In this document: positions 36,002 to 44,099 of the stretch, piece after piece
Layout: each line of letters begins with the position of its first letter
Position numbering within the stretch: the stretch's first letter is position 1
Origin: Terriglobia bacterium
Lineage (GTDB): Bacteria; Acidobacteriota; Terriglobia; Bryobacterales; UBA6623
DNA length: 64,000 nt
Assembly (NCBI GenBank): GCA_009838515.1
Contig: VXRL01000016.1
Span: 62,001 to 126,000 of the forward strand
Reading direction: 5' to 3'
Program-made: the position numbers and the translations under genes
The notes under the pieces: generated by a model
What the model was told of the DNA's origin: nothing
Seen by the model: only the letters and a program-made list of their open reading frames with translations
Database searches by the model: none

Positions 36002-36265
36002 GTGAGCTCCACCGCCGTTTCCGTAGCTGTGAAGATCGATCCGGAGATGCGCGAACGCATGAAGCGCCTCGCAGCCCGGCGCCGACGCACCCCGCACTGG
36101 CTGATGCGCGACGCGATCCGCGAGTATGTCGAGCGGGAGGAGGCGCGCGACGCGTGGCAGGAATACCGGGAGACGGGCCTGCATGCCAGCGCTGAAGAGG
36201 TGCTGGCGTGGCTCGACACTTGGGGCGGGGAGTCCGAGACGGCCGCTCCGGCATGCCACGAGTAG
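36002..36265 (+). CDS. Ribbon-helix-helix antitoxin (CopG/ParD-like)
   Basis: An 87-aa protein. The GTG start is supported by GGAGGGAAATCA directly upstream. The first 45 residues (AVSVAVKIDPEMRERMKRLA ... LMRDAIREYVE) are the classic RHH DNA-binding fold with the RTPHWLMRDAIR second helix typical of RelB/ParD-like repressors; the rest is the toxin-binding tail. Its 3' end overlaps the toxin gene by 13 bases, so translation is coupled. It would neutralise the partner toxin and repress the operon at the inverted repeat upstream. Confidence 0.9.
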   Translation: MSSTAVSVAVKIDPEMRERMKRLAARRRRTPHWLMRDAIREYVEREEARDAWQEYRETGLHASAEEVLAWLDTWGGESETAAPACHE

Positions 36266-36546
36266 CTTTCGCCCCGTCCGCAGTACGCGACTTAGAGCGC
36301 CTGCGTGCATCCCTGGAGCCCAAGAGCCCGGCGGCCGCGCGCCGCGCCGCCGCGGCCATCGCCGACGCCGTGCGGAAGCTCGGACAGCACCCGGGAATCG
36401 GCCGGCCTGTCGAGGAAATGCCCGAATGCCGGGAGCTACTGGTCGATTTCGGCGACAGCGGCTACGTGGCCCTGTACCGACACGCGGGCGATCAGGTGAC
36501 CGTGCTAGCCCTCCGGCACCAGCGCGAGGCGGGCTACCGCAGGTAG
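36253..36546 (+). CDS. ParE/RelE-family toxin
   Basis: A 97-aa toxin that starts inside the end of the antitoxin gene (ATG at 36253). Motifs: RVAFAPSAVRDLERLRASLE for the N-terminal helical hairpin, HPGIGRPVEEMPECRELLVDFGDSG for the central sheet (split here only by description), and YVALYRHAGDQVTVLALRHQ with terminal REAGYRR, the ParE/RelE core. The family blocks either gyrase (ParE) or mRNA at the ribosome (RelE); the sequence does not tell which. A complete, apparently functional toxin-antitoxin pair. Confidence 0.9.
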   Translation: MPRVAFAPSAVRDLERLRASLEPKSPAAARRAAAAIADAVRKLGQHPGIGRPVEEMPECRELLVDFGDSGYVALYRHAGDQVTVLALRHQREAGYRR

Positions 36547-36652
36547 GCAGGCTTTGCCCGGCTAGTGGTTTCCTGTTACGGGAGACGCTCGAGCGTACGG
36601 GCAGTACGACCGGCGCGGACACCACCACTAGAATGGTCAAGAAGGGAGTCAC

Positions 36653-37717
36653 ATGCGCATACACTGGTCAGCGTGCCTGGTACTCGCGCTCTGCGCGGCC
36701 TGTGGCGGTCCCCTGCAAACCCCGGTCGAGGATGCTTCGGCCGAATCGGGTCCGCTTCTGTCGAACATCCGCCAACTCACCTTCGGCGGCCAAAACGCAG
36801 AGGCCTACTGGTCGCCGGACGGAAGCAAGCTAGTCTTCCAGGCCACGCGTGGCGATGCTTCGTGCGATCAGATCTACGTCATGAATGCGGACGGCTCCGA
36901 CCAGCGCATGGTGTCCACGGGCAAGGGAGTGACCACTTGCGGCTACTTCTTGCCCAATGGCGAGAGCATCGTCTATGCGTCAACCCACCTAGCCGGAGAC
37001 AACTGCCCGCCACGCCCGGACCGCAGCAAGGGCTACGTATGGCCGGTGCATGCCGGATATGACATTTTCCGCACCGACCTGAGCGGCTCCGAGCCCGTGC
37101 GGCTCACCGACGCAGACGGCTACGACGCCGAGGCGACGGTCAACTGGACGCAAGGCAAGATCGTCTACACGTCGATGGCGTCCGGAGACCTGGACTTGTG
37201 GTCCATGGACCTCGACGGTTCGAACAAGACCCGCTTGACGACCGCCTTCGGATACGACGGCGGGGCGTTCTACTCGGCAGATGGCGAGATGCTGGTGCTG
37301 CGCGCGAACCATCCCGCAGCGGGCCCGGCGTCCGACACCTACGCAGAGTTGCTGGCGGAAAACCTGACGGCACCGATGAAGATGGAGATCTTCGCGGGCA
37401 ACGCCGATGGCAGCGGCATGCAGCGACTCACCGATTTCGGCTGCGCCAGCTTCGCCCCGCAGTTCACGCCGGACGGCAAGCACATCATCTTCTCGTCGAA
37501 CAAGAACAACTGCGACAGCCGGGAATTCGACCTGTTCCTGATCGGCACCGACGGTTCGGGCCTGCGCCAGGTGACCGAGTTCGGCGGCTTCACGTCGTTT
37601 GCCGAGTTCTCGCCGGACGGTTCGCAGCTGGTGTTCTCGTCCGACCGCGATGCCAAGTCCCGCTACGAGTTCAACATCTTCGTGGCGGACTGGAGCGGGC
37701 CGGGCGCCCAGCCCTGA
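36653..37717 (+). CDS. TolB-like WD40/PD40 beta-propeller lipoprotein
   Basis: A 354-aa lipoprotein (lipobox LCAACGG after a hydrophobic stretch). An AAGGGAG site lies just before the ATG. The mature part is a PD40/TolB-like propeller with repeated blades: IRQLTFGGQNAEAYWSPDGS, YVMNADGSDQRM, WSMDLDGSNKTRLT, FSPDGSQLVFSSDRD and FAPQFTPDGKHIIFSSNKN. Such propellers act as scaffolds or receptors at the membrane. Its stop codon abuts the stop of the convergent UPF0182 gene (TGA|TCA), leaving no spacer for a terminator. Confidence 0.87.
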   Translation: MRIHWSACLVLALCAACGGPLQTPVEDASAESGPLLSNIRQLTFGGQNAEAYWSPDGSKLVFQATRGDASCDQIYVMNADGSDQRMVSTGKGVTTCGYFLPNGESIVYASTHLAGDNCPPRPDRSKGYVWPVHAGYDIFRTDLSGSEPVRLTDADGYDAEATVNWTQGKIVYTSMASGDLDLWSMDLDGSNKTRLTTAFGYDGGAFYSADGEMLVLRANHPAAGPASDTYAELLAENLTAPMKMEIFAGNADGSGMQRLTDFGCASFAPQFTPDGKHIIFSSNKNNCDSREFDLFLIGTDGSGLRQVTEFGGFTSFAEFSPDGSQLVFSSDRDAKSRYEFNIFVADWSGPGAQP

Positions 37718-40423
37718 TCAGCGCTCGAAGTCGCGCTCGAGCGCCTCGATGTCGTCGGCTAGCTGGAGCGCCTGCCTGCGCAATTCCGCCAGACGGCGGG
37801 CCACCGCGCGGATCGGCGGCTGCACAGCCTCGGCGACGGGCTGTCCCGCCTCCGCATCGGCAGAGGCAAGCAGGGCCGCAGCGTCTTCGGCCTCTAAGTC
37901 GCCCAGCGTGGCCAGCGCCTCCTCGAATGTGTCCTCGTACACCAGCCTCTCGCCCATCGCGAGCACGACCTTGCGCAGCTGCGGCATGCGAGCCGCCTCG
38001 GCTTGGATGTAAATCGACTCCACATAGAGGAAATTCTCCCCAACGGGCATGGCGATCATCTCGCCGCGCAGCACGCGGGAACCCTGCTGGTTCCAGAGCG
38101 TGAGATCGCGGGCGATCTGCTGCTCTTGGTTGATTTGCGCTTCGATCTGGTTCGGCCCGTAGACGAGCTGCTGCTTGGAAAGCTGATAGAAAATCAGTTC
38201 CCCGAGCCTGTCTCCGTCGCAGCGGGCTGCCATCCAGCCGTTGAGATTGTCCTTGTTGCGCGGCGTGAACGGCAGCATCAGCAGGAATTCCGGCTCGGTC
38301 TCGCCCGGCAGCGTCGCCACGATATAGGTCGGTTTCATGCGCTCGGCGGCGCCGGTGTCGCCGGCGAGGCTCCTGCCCACGTCCCAAATGTCTTCCCGGT
38401 TGTAGAACACGGTCGGGTCACGCATGTGGAATGTCCTGTAGAGCTCCGCTTGGATATCGAAAATCAACTCCGGGTAGCGAGCATGCTCGCGGATCGAGGC
38501 AGGCATCGCCTCCATCGGCTGGAACAGGTTCGGGAACACGCGGGCGTAGGACTGGATGATCGGATCGGTCGCGTCGAACATGTAGATCGTGGTGGTTCCG
38601 TGATAGGCATCGACGGTTGCCTTGACGGCGTTGCGGATGTAGTTGACCTGCGAGCCGAAGCCGCCCACCCGGATCGCCTGAGAATAGGGGTGGGCTTCAG
38701 AAACGGTGTAGCCGTCCAAGATCCACACCAAGCGTCCGTCGTCCGTGATCGTCAGATACGGGTCGGGATCCCATTTGATGAAATCGGCGAGATGCTCGAG
38801 GCGCTCGCTCACGTTTCGATAGATCATCATCCGGCTCGACGGATTGGTCAGCCCGGTGAAGAGGATGTTGTAGTCGCCATCCCGGATCGCGGTCATCAGG
38901 CGGGTGGCGATGGAGTGGATCGGAATCCCGCCGGTGCCCTCGTAGTGCGACATCACGTTCTGGTCTTCCTTGGGGTAGTCGAACTCTTCCTGCTCCGTGC
39001 TGACGAACACTTGGTGGTTGGTCAGTTCACCGTAGTAGATCTCGGGCCGCGCAATCGTGATGTCCGGGATCTCGATCTCGGGGGGCGCATCCTTGATCAG
39101 CAGCACCGGCAGGCCGTCCGGCGTCGTACGGTTCACTTCTGAAGTGACCACGCCGTAGCCGTGCGTGTAGACCCAGTGACGGTTGATCCAGTTGTCGGCA
39201 GCGGCATCCAGAGATCCGACATCGATCTCGCGGGGAGAGAGGAGCAACTGCTTCACCTTGTTGTTGATCTGGTAGCGATCGATGTCCATGTCGGCGAAGC
39301 GGTAGTACAGCCGCAGCGCCTGGATCTGGGTGATGGTGTCGGTATAGGCCTTCTCGTCCCAAAGGCGGATGTTGTCAACCAAGGTCGCGTTCGCCTCGAC
39401 GTCGAGTGACGGGGTCTCGCTGAGCGAGAGGAACTCCTCGCTGCCGTCATTCAATGCGTAGGCCTGGCGCGTGGCTTGGATGTGGCGCTCGATGTACGGC
39501 TGCTCCAACTTGAGTTCGTTCGGGCTGACATACAGCGCCTGAACTGCCAGAGGCACGGCGGCGTGCAGCGCGATGGCACCGCCGGCGATGTAAGCCATCG
39601 CCTTGAGGCGCGACGTGGCGACGCACAGGATCGACAGCAGCAGCGCGACCACAACCACCCAGCGCAGGGGCAGCCTCCAGACCTCGTCCAAGTAATCCAT
39701 GCCGACCATGAAGTCGTGGCTCGACAGCAGCAGCCCGTACTGGCCTAGGTAAAACCACGCTGCCGCTCCAGCCAGCGCGATGCAGGCGATGACCTTGGCA
39801 AAGCTGGTCTTGGTCGCGCCCGCCAGAAGCAAGGGCTGCGGGCCGAGGTCAAATTCCTCAAGGTCACCGCCGCTCGCTCTGAAGCTGGTGAACTTCTGGA
39901 AAACCTGCCATCCGCGGCCCGTGGCCCAGAAGACCGCCGTGCCGGTGAGGGCAAGTGCGAAGAGGTATTGCACGAGCAGTTGCAGCAGCGGGAGATCGAA
40001 CAGGTAGAAGGACAACTGCTTGCCAAAGATCGGATCGGCCCAAGACTCGACGTTCGCGCCCAGTCCGCGCGAGCCGGCAAACTTCATCACCGTCTCGGGA
40101 TCGACGCGGGAACCGATGAACACGGTCGCCAAAACGAGCAGGACGAGCGGCACGGCTCTGCGATACAGCGAGTAGCGGGAAGTGTCCGCGCCGGCGAAGG
40201 CGGCCCCACGGCGGTGCGCCCACAGCAACGCCAACCAAGCGATCAGAGCCGCAGCCACCGTCGGAAGGATCTTGTAGGCCAGCTTCGTCAGCCAGGTCGA
40301 GAGCTGGCCGACTTCAGTCCACCACAGGTATTCGATCGCGAAGTCCGCCAACCCCCGGGCCGTGCCAAGGATGAGAACAAAGGCGAGAGCAGCGAGCAGC
40401 AGCCGAAGCTGTCGAGGTTGCAT
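37718..40423 (-). CDS. UPF0182 family membrane protein
   Basis: A 901-aa protein of the UPF0182/COG1615 family. The N-terminal third has about seven hydrophobic helices (start LLLAALAFVLILGTARG, later FSFYLFDLPLL-like LSFYLFDLPLLQLLVQYLF and others to about residue 300). The long extracytoplasmic part contains family stretches RHIQATRQAYAL, YTHGYGVVTSEVNRTT, YYGELTNHQVFVSTEQEEFD, and WLDGYT-like ILDGYTVSEAHPYSQ, then DYPNGFRNW-type motifs in FMLMLPFTP region (MLPFTPRNKDNLNGWMAAR). Conserved across many bacteria but functionally uncharacterised. Abuts the convergent TolB-like gene stop-to-stop. Confidence 0.93.
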   Translation of the reverse strand: MQPRQLRLLLAALAFVLILGTARGLADFAIEYLWWTEVGQLSTWLTKLAYKILPTVAAALIAWLALLWAHRRGAAFAGADTSRYSLYRRAVPLVLLVLATVFIGSRVDPETVMKFAGSRGLGANVESWADPIFGKQLSFYLFDLPLLQLLVQYLFALALTGTAVFWATGRGWQVFQKFTSFRASGGDLEEFDLGPQPLLLAGATKTSFAKVIACIALAGAAAWFYLGQYGLLLSSHDFMVGMDYLDEVWRLPLRWVVVVALLLSILCVATSRLKAMAYIAGGAIALHAAVPLAVQALYVSPNELKLEQPYIERHIQATRQAYALNDGSEEFLSLSETPSLDVEANATLVDNIRLWDEKAYTDTITQIQALRLYYRFADMDIDRYQINNKVKQLLLSPREIDVGSLDAAADNWINRHWVYTHGYGVVTSEVNRTTPDGLPVLLIKDAPPEIEIPDITIARPEIYYGELTNHQVFVSTEQEEFDYPKEDQNVMSHYEGTGGIPIHSIATRLMTAIRDGDYNILFTGLTNPSSRMMIYRNVSERLEHLADFIKWDPDPYLTITDDGRLVWILDGYTVSEAHPYSQAIRVGGFGSQVNYIRNAVKATVDAYHGTTTIYMFDATDPIIQSYARVFPNLFQPMEAMPASIREHARYPELIFDIQAELYRTFHMRDPTVFYNREDIWDVGRSLAGDTGAAERMKPTYIVATLPGETEPEFLLMLPFTPRNKDNLNGWMAARCDGDRLGELIFYQLSKQQLVYGPNQIEAQINQEQQIARDLTLWNQQGSRVLRGEMIAMPVGENFLYVESIYIQAEAARMPQLRKVVLAMGERLVYEDTFEEALATLGDLEAEDAAALLASADAEAGQPVAEAVQPPIRAVARRLAELRRQALQLADDIEALERDFER

Positions 40424-40529
40424 AGTCCTTCTAGCATAGCCGCCAGCCTCCTTCGCGTTCCCGGCGGCAGCCCGCGCGGATTGCTAGAATGCGGCTCGAT
40501 TCAGACCGGCTCTGGAGGGCGGCACAACG

Positions 40530-41903
40530 ATGGCAACAACTCGACGGAAGTTCGTGACCAAGACGGCTTTGGGAGCGGGCCTTGCGGCTGCATCGGCCCA
40601 GTCCGGCAGGGGTCAAGCGGCCCCGAGCGACACCGTCAACATCGCTGTCATAGGCATCCGCGGCCGCGGCCGCAGTCACTACCGGGAGTTTTCCGCGATG
40701 CCGGGCGTGCGGGTCACGCACCTGTGCGATATCGACGAGCGCCTGTTTCCCGAAGCGCTCGCGGAGGTCGAGGGGGCGGCGGGCTACCGTCCGGAGACGG
40801 AGACTGATTTCCGCCGCCTGCTGGAGCGTGACGACATTGACGCGATCTCAGTGGCAACGCCGGACCACTGGCACGCCCTGATGACTGTTTGGGGGTGCCA
40901 GGCGGGCAAGGACGTTTACTGCGAAAAGCCGTGTTCCTACACGCTGTGGGAGGGCCGCAAGATGGTCGAGGCGGCCCGCAAATACGGGCGCATGGTCCAA
41001 GTCGGGCTCCAACGCCGCAGCTCGCGGCGCGTGCAATCGGTGACCAGCTACGTGCGGAGCGGCGGGTTCGGCAATGCGTACCGCGCCAAAGCGGTCGTCT
41101 ACCGAGGCAGGATCAGCATCGGCAAGGTGCAGGAGTCATCGATACCTGAAGGCGTGAATTGGGACCTCTACCTGGGACCGGCACCGTACCGCGCGTTTGA
41201 CCTGAACCGCTTTCACTATGGCTGGCACTTCTTCTGGGACACGTCGACGTCGGAAGTCGGCAACAACGGCGTGCATTATCTCGACGTGCTGCGCTGGGGC
41301 TTGGACAAGCAGGTCCATCCGGTGCGAGTTCATTGCGCCGGGGGCCAGTTCGTGGAGGACTCGGACTCCGAGGTGCCAAACGTGCAGGTGGGCACGTTCG
41401 AGTACGCGGACGGGACGCTGCTCGAGATCGAGGCGACCACGCTCTACAGCCCGTCCTTCGGAGGCGTGCGCGTGGGAGGCTTCTTCTTCACCGATCAGGG
41501 GTACATCGGCTCCCACGACAACTGGAAGGCCACTCGGGGACAGTTCGTGCCGCGGGACCGCCCCGACTCCGCATCCGGGGTGTCCTACCGGACGAACAAT
41601 CTCAGCTTTCCGGATATTTCCTACCCGCCGGGACCGGAGATCCCGGATCTCGACCTGCCAGAGGTGGGCCACTTCCAGAACTTCATCGACTGCGTGCGCT
41701 CCCGCAAGCGCGACGACCTGAACTGCGAGGTCGAGCAGGGCCACTTGTCAACCTCCCTGTGCCATCTCGCGAATATCGCCTACCGTGTCGGCCGCAAGCT
41801 GGAGTTCGATCCGCAAAGCGAGACGTTTGCCGACGACGAGGCAGCGAACGCCTTACTCACGCGGAAGTACCGCGAGCCATATGTGATGCCCGATCAAGTA
41901 TGA
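40530..41903 (+). CDS. Tat-exported Gfo/Idh/MocA-family oxidoreductase
   Basis: A 457-aa protein with a twin-arginine signal (TTRRKFVTKTALGAGLAA). Rossmann domain: VNIAVIGIRGRGRSHYREF, DIDERLFPEAL, DAISVATPDHWHALMTV, and KDVYCEKPCSYTLWEGRKMV (EKP motif). The C-terminal half is the GFO_IDH_MocA catalytic/dimer domain. A GGAGG-type site (GGAGGGCGGC) precedes the ATG and TAGAAT (40485-40490) is a possible -10. By family it oxidises sugars or inositols with a tightly bound NAD(P); Tat export is common for Planctomycetota and Acidobacteriota members. A decayed copy of the last 95 codons lies 1.8 kb downstream. Confidence 0.94.
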   Translation: MATTRRKFVTKTALGAGLAAASAQSGRGQAAPSDTVNIAVIGIRGRGRSHYREFSAMPGVRVTHLCDIDERLFPEALAEVEGAAGYRPETETDFRRLLERDDIDAISVATPDHWHALMTVWGCQAGKDVYCEKPCSYTLWEGRKMVEAARKYGRMVQVGLQRRSSRRVQSVTSYVRSGGFGNAYRAKAVVYRGRISIGKVQESSIPEGVNWDLYLGPAPYRAFDLNRFHYGWHFFWDTSTSEVGNNGVHYLDVLRWGLDKQVHPVRVHCAGGQFVEDSDSEVPNVQVGTFEYADGTLLEIEATTLYSPSFGGVRVGGFFFTDQGYIGSHDNWKATRGQFVPRDRPDSASGVSYRTNNLSFPDISYPPGPEIPDLDLPEVGHFQNFIDCVRSRKRDDLNCEVEQGHLSTSLCHLANIAYRVGRKLEFDPQSETFADDEAANALLTRKYREPYVMPDQV

Positions 41904-42476
41904 ATCTTGCGAGGTGAATTGAATCGGCGAGTAGCACGAGAGAAACTCCACCAACCAGTCGCTTCGGCGACATTTGAAGGAATTCTTCGAACCCGCAGCA
42001 TAAACAGGTTCAGAGCGTGGCAATCGCGAATAGTCGCCTTCCTGTCGGCAGGGGGCTGGAGCAAACTTGACAGCGAGAACGGGGCATGCCGTGACCCGAT
42101 CGACTCCCGATCAGTTCTATGCTGGAGGGCAACGGCACCGAGTTCACGGCACCCTCGTAATATCCGAATGTGTGCCCAAGCTTGAAATGAACTAGTGACA
42201 ATCACCTGTACCTGCCGGGATTCGAGCGACTCGTCCGGGGACAGCGAACAACGATTCTCGCGTTGCGATAGCAGAAAAACCGATGCCCACGGGAACGCTT
42301 GGACTTGCAGTGTGATGCATCGTATTGACGGTGCGAGCGCATCATCTGTGCCCGGCCTAGAGATTCGCCATCACTCGTGGGATACAGGAGTCGTTTGCGG
42401 TAACCCGCCGGCGCAGATCTGGCAGATCTGTGCGGGGGCCACCGTGCAACGGGTGTCACAGCCGCAATCCCAAGGG
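41904..42476. other. Gene-free stretch at the left edge of the defence island
   Basis: About 570 bases with no supported gene on either strand. A 17-base near-palindrome CAGATCT-GGC-AGATCTG lies at 42414-42430. No tRNA, integrase remnant or attachment-site duplication was recognised here. The composition looks less GC-rich than the flanking operons, consistent with an island boundary. Confidence 0.45.
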
Positions 42477-42508
42477 GCGGGCCACGCTGGTGCTCTAGCG
42501 TGGCCCGC
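42477..42508 (-). terminator. Perfect 12-bp hairpin downstream of the 50-aa gene
   Basis: GCGGGCCACGCT (42477-42488) and AGCGTGGCCCGC (42497-42508) pair perfectly around an eight-base loop. On the minus strand it lies about 24 bases after the stop of the small gene and is the strongest hairpin seen in this part of the window. No U-tract follows, so it could be a Rho-type pause or processing site rather than an intrinsic terminator. Confidence 0.5.
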
Positions 42509-42531
42509 GACACCTACGTTTGACAAGTCAA

Positions 42532-42684
42532 CTAGCGACGACGCTCTCGAACCAGAAAGCGCCAAGCCTTCCGACCGTAGTCTGCAGCCCTCATGATCTT
42601 TCCTGTTCGTGCGTGCTTGTAGTAGGTGCAGTACACCCACCGAAAGCCTCTTGGCGCATCGCCAGGGATCTTTCGATCTCTCAT
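42532..42684 (-). CDS. Small basic protein, 50 aa, unknown
   Basis: An ATG at 42684 preceded on the minus strand by ACGGAGGTCTGTG, a strong ribosome binding site, opens a 50-aa frame: RDRKIPGDAPRGFRWVYCT, then YKHARTGKIMRAADYGRKA and a terminal WRFLVRERRR. The frame is open upstream to 42786, but the RBS argues for the short form. The aromatic-rich core ending in a basic helix looks like a genuine small domain, perhaps nucleic-acid binding; I recall similar small hypothetical proteins (inference). It lies inside the island beside the 175-aa protein, with a hairpin after its stop. Confidence 0.6.
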   Translation of the reverse strand: MRDRKIPGDAPRGFRWVYCTYYKHARTGKIMRAADYGRKAWRFLVRERRR

Positions 42685-42989
42685 CACAGACCTCCGTAGT
42701 TGGCAGGCCCGTGTCTTTCGGCGGTTGCAGTACCCTCGAGAATCGCCTATTCTAACGAGTGAAACGGAGACAACCTGCCTGAGCATTACGGGCGGAATCT
42801 CTTAGCCCCCGCAGGATCGGGTAAGGAACTTGCGGGGGCATCAACATCAACTAGCTAGCTTCAGGTGGGCTGCGACCGCTGAATTCTGTGAGTTCGGGCG
42901 TGCTGACGCCAGAAAAGGGTCGCAATAGGTTTGACGCCCATCTAGATCGAGCAGCACCGTATTGCATCGTGGTCGATCCTCCCAACTCG
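42685..42989. other. Spacer with a 9-bp stem between the two small minus-strand genes
   Basis: No gene supported. GCCCCCGCA (42805-42813) and TGCGGGGGC (42831-42839) form a perfect nine-base stem with a 17-base loop, a possible transcript end for the 42990-43517 gene on the minus strand. Confidence 0.4.
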
Positions 42990-43517
42990 TCACTGTGATT
43001 TCGGGGATTCATCTGAAGCTTCCTCCAACGGGTCAATGCCCTCCGCCTGTTCAGCGGCCGACTGGCCGGGCGTAGTCGGGTCCGCGGAAATCCACTGATA
43101 TACGCTCGGCGTACTTCCCGCCCCCTTTCGTACGATCCGTAGCTTTTTCTCACGAGCGAGATTTCCGAGACAAGCGGAAACGCTTCCTTCCGGCTTCTGG
43201 CTCAACGGAAAGTCTACTTGCCTGAGATACGCCAACATTCGGCGTGTCGTCCACTGCTCATGGGCATACTCCTCGCAAACTTCGGCGACTTTGCTCGCGA
43301 GGCTCTGGGACGCAGATGTAGCGTCTAAAGGTGGAAGCGGCATCGTCTCGGCACCGTGTCCGCTGATTGCGTTGCACAACTCCTCTCCCAGCTCTCCAGA
43401 GTCGTAACGCTCAAGTAGCGCCCTCATTCCCCTCACGGCTTCCATGTCTCGCTCATAGCGATCCTTCGCGGCTTTCTCGAATCGATCCACGACCGCCTTC
43501 GTCAACTGAATGGCCAT
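42990..43517 (-). CDS. Unknown 175-aa protein with winged-helix-like C-terminal domain
   Basis: The ATG at 43517 is preferred over the longer frame to 43556. Residues about 1-50 are a charged helix (VVDRFEKAAKDRYERDMEAV); a low-complexity linker follows; residues about 90-155 (EQWTTRRMLAYLRQVDFPLS ... NLAREKKLRIVRKGAGSTPSVYQW) look like a winged helix, with helix-turn-helix then a basic wing. That would suit a local transcription regulator of the defence island, though the sequence shows no operator. It is divergently placed from the DISARM operon, with the Gfo/Idh/MocA pseudogene between them. I do not recognise a named family. Confidence 0.65.
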   Translation of the reverse strand: MAIQLTKAVVDRFEKAAKDRYERDMEAVRGMRALLERYDSGELGEELCNAISGHGAETMPLPPLDATSASQSLASKVAEVCEEYAHEQWTTRRMLAYLRQVDFPLSQKPEGSVSACLGNLAREKKLRIVRKGAGSTPSVYQWISADPTTPGQSAAEQAEGIDPLEEASDESPKSQ

Positions 43518-43662
43518 GGGTAAAGTATAGCACGCCGGAGAGAGGCGCGCGGCCAAGGCGCGAGAGGGAGAGCAATTTATGCAATCCTACACAAACATGG
43601 AGAATTGTACAGCTAGCGGTGCGAGGTGCGGCCTAAGCCTTCACGGTGTTGTAGCGCTTATT

Positions 43663-43947
43663 TTCTACCTGCCGGGACCGGAGATCTCGGATCTCGACCT
43701 GCCTGAAGTGAGTCACTTGCGGCACTTTATCGAGCGCATGCACTCGCGCAAGCGCTAGGACCTGAATCGCGAGGTCGAGTAGCGTCGCCTGTCAACGTCC
43801 ATGTGCCACTCGGCGAACATCGCCTACCGGGTCGGCCGCAAGCTGGACTTCGACCCGCACAGCGAGACGTTCGACGACGACGAAGCGGCGAATGCGCTGC
43901 TGACGCGGGAGGACCGCGAGCCGTACGTGATGCCGGATCAGGTGTAG
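43663..43947 (+). pseudogene. Decayed 3' remnant of a Gfo/Idh/MocA oxidoreductase gene
   Basis: Read in frame from 43663 this is a 95-codon ungapped copy of the last codons of the intact gene (41619-41903): both contain PGPEI, DLDLPEV, ANIAYRVGRKL and end REPYVMPDQV. Two in-frame TAG stops interrupt it, at 43756-43758 and 43780-43782; about three quarters of residues still match by eye. Everything upstream of this point is unrelated, so the rest of the copy is lost. It marks either an ancestral tandem paralogue destroyed by the island, or a duplication of the flank on island entry. The small open frame at 43803-44036 is out of frame with this remnant and was not accepted. Confidence 0.85.
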
Positions 43948-44099
43948 GGTCGCGGCTGGTCGAGGAAACGGTTCTAGCCGTGGGGCTTTGTGGGAAGATA
44001 TTCTCGTGTCCGACGAAGGCCCCGAGAGGGAACTGACGATCTGACCGATATATTCCTCGGTGTTCGGGCGCACGGTAGAGTCGCCTAGGCCGTTCCCTG

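Noticed and set aside
41970-42020. tRNA-like fragment near the island edge (GGTTCGAA on the minus strand)
   Set aside because: No acceptor stem, anticodon stem or 3' CCA could be paired around it.
43803-44036. 77-aa frame upstream of drmD
   Set aside because: It lies out of frame with the Gfo/Idh/MocA remnant that explains the same bases; the translated sequence is arginine-rich with no family match.
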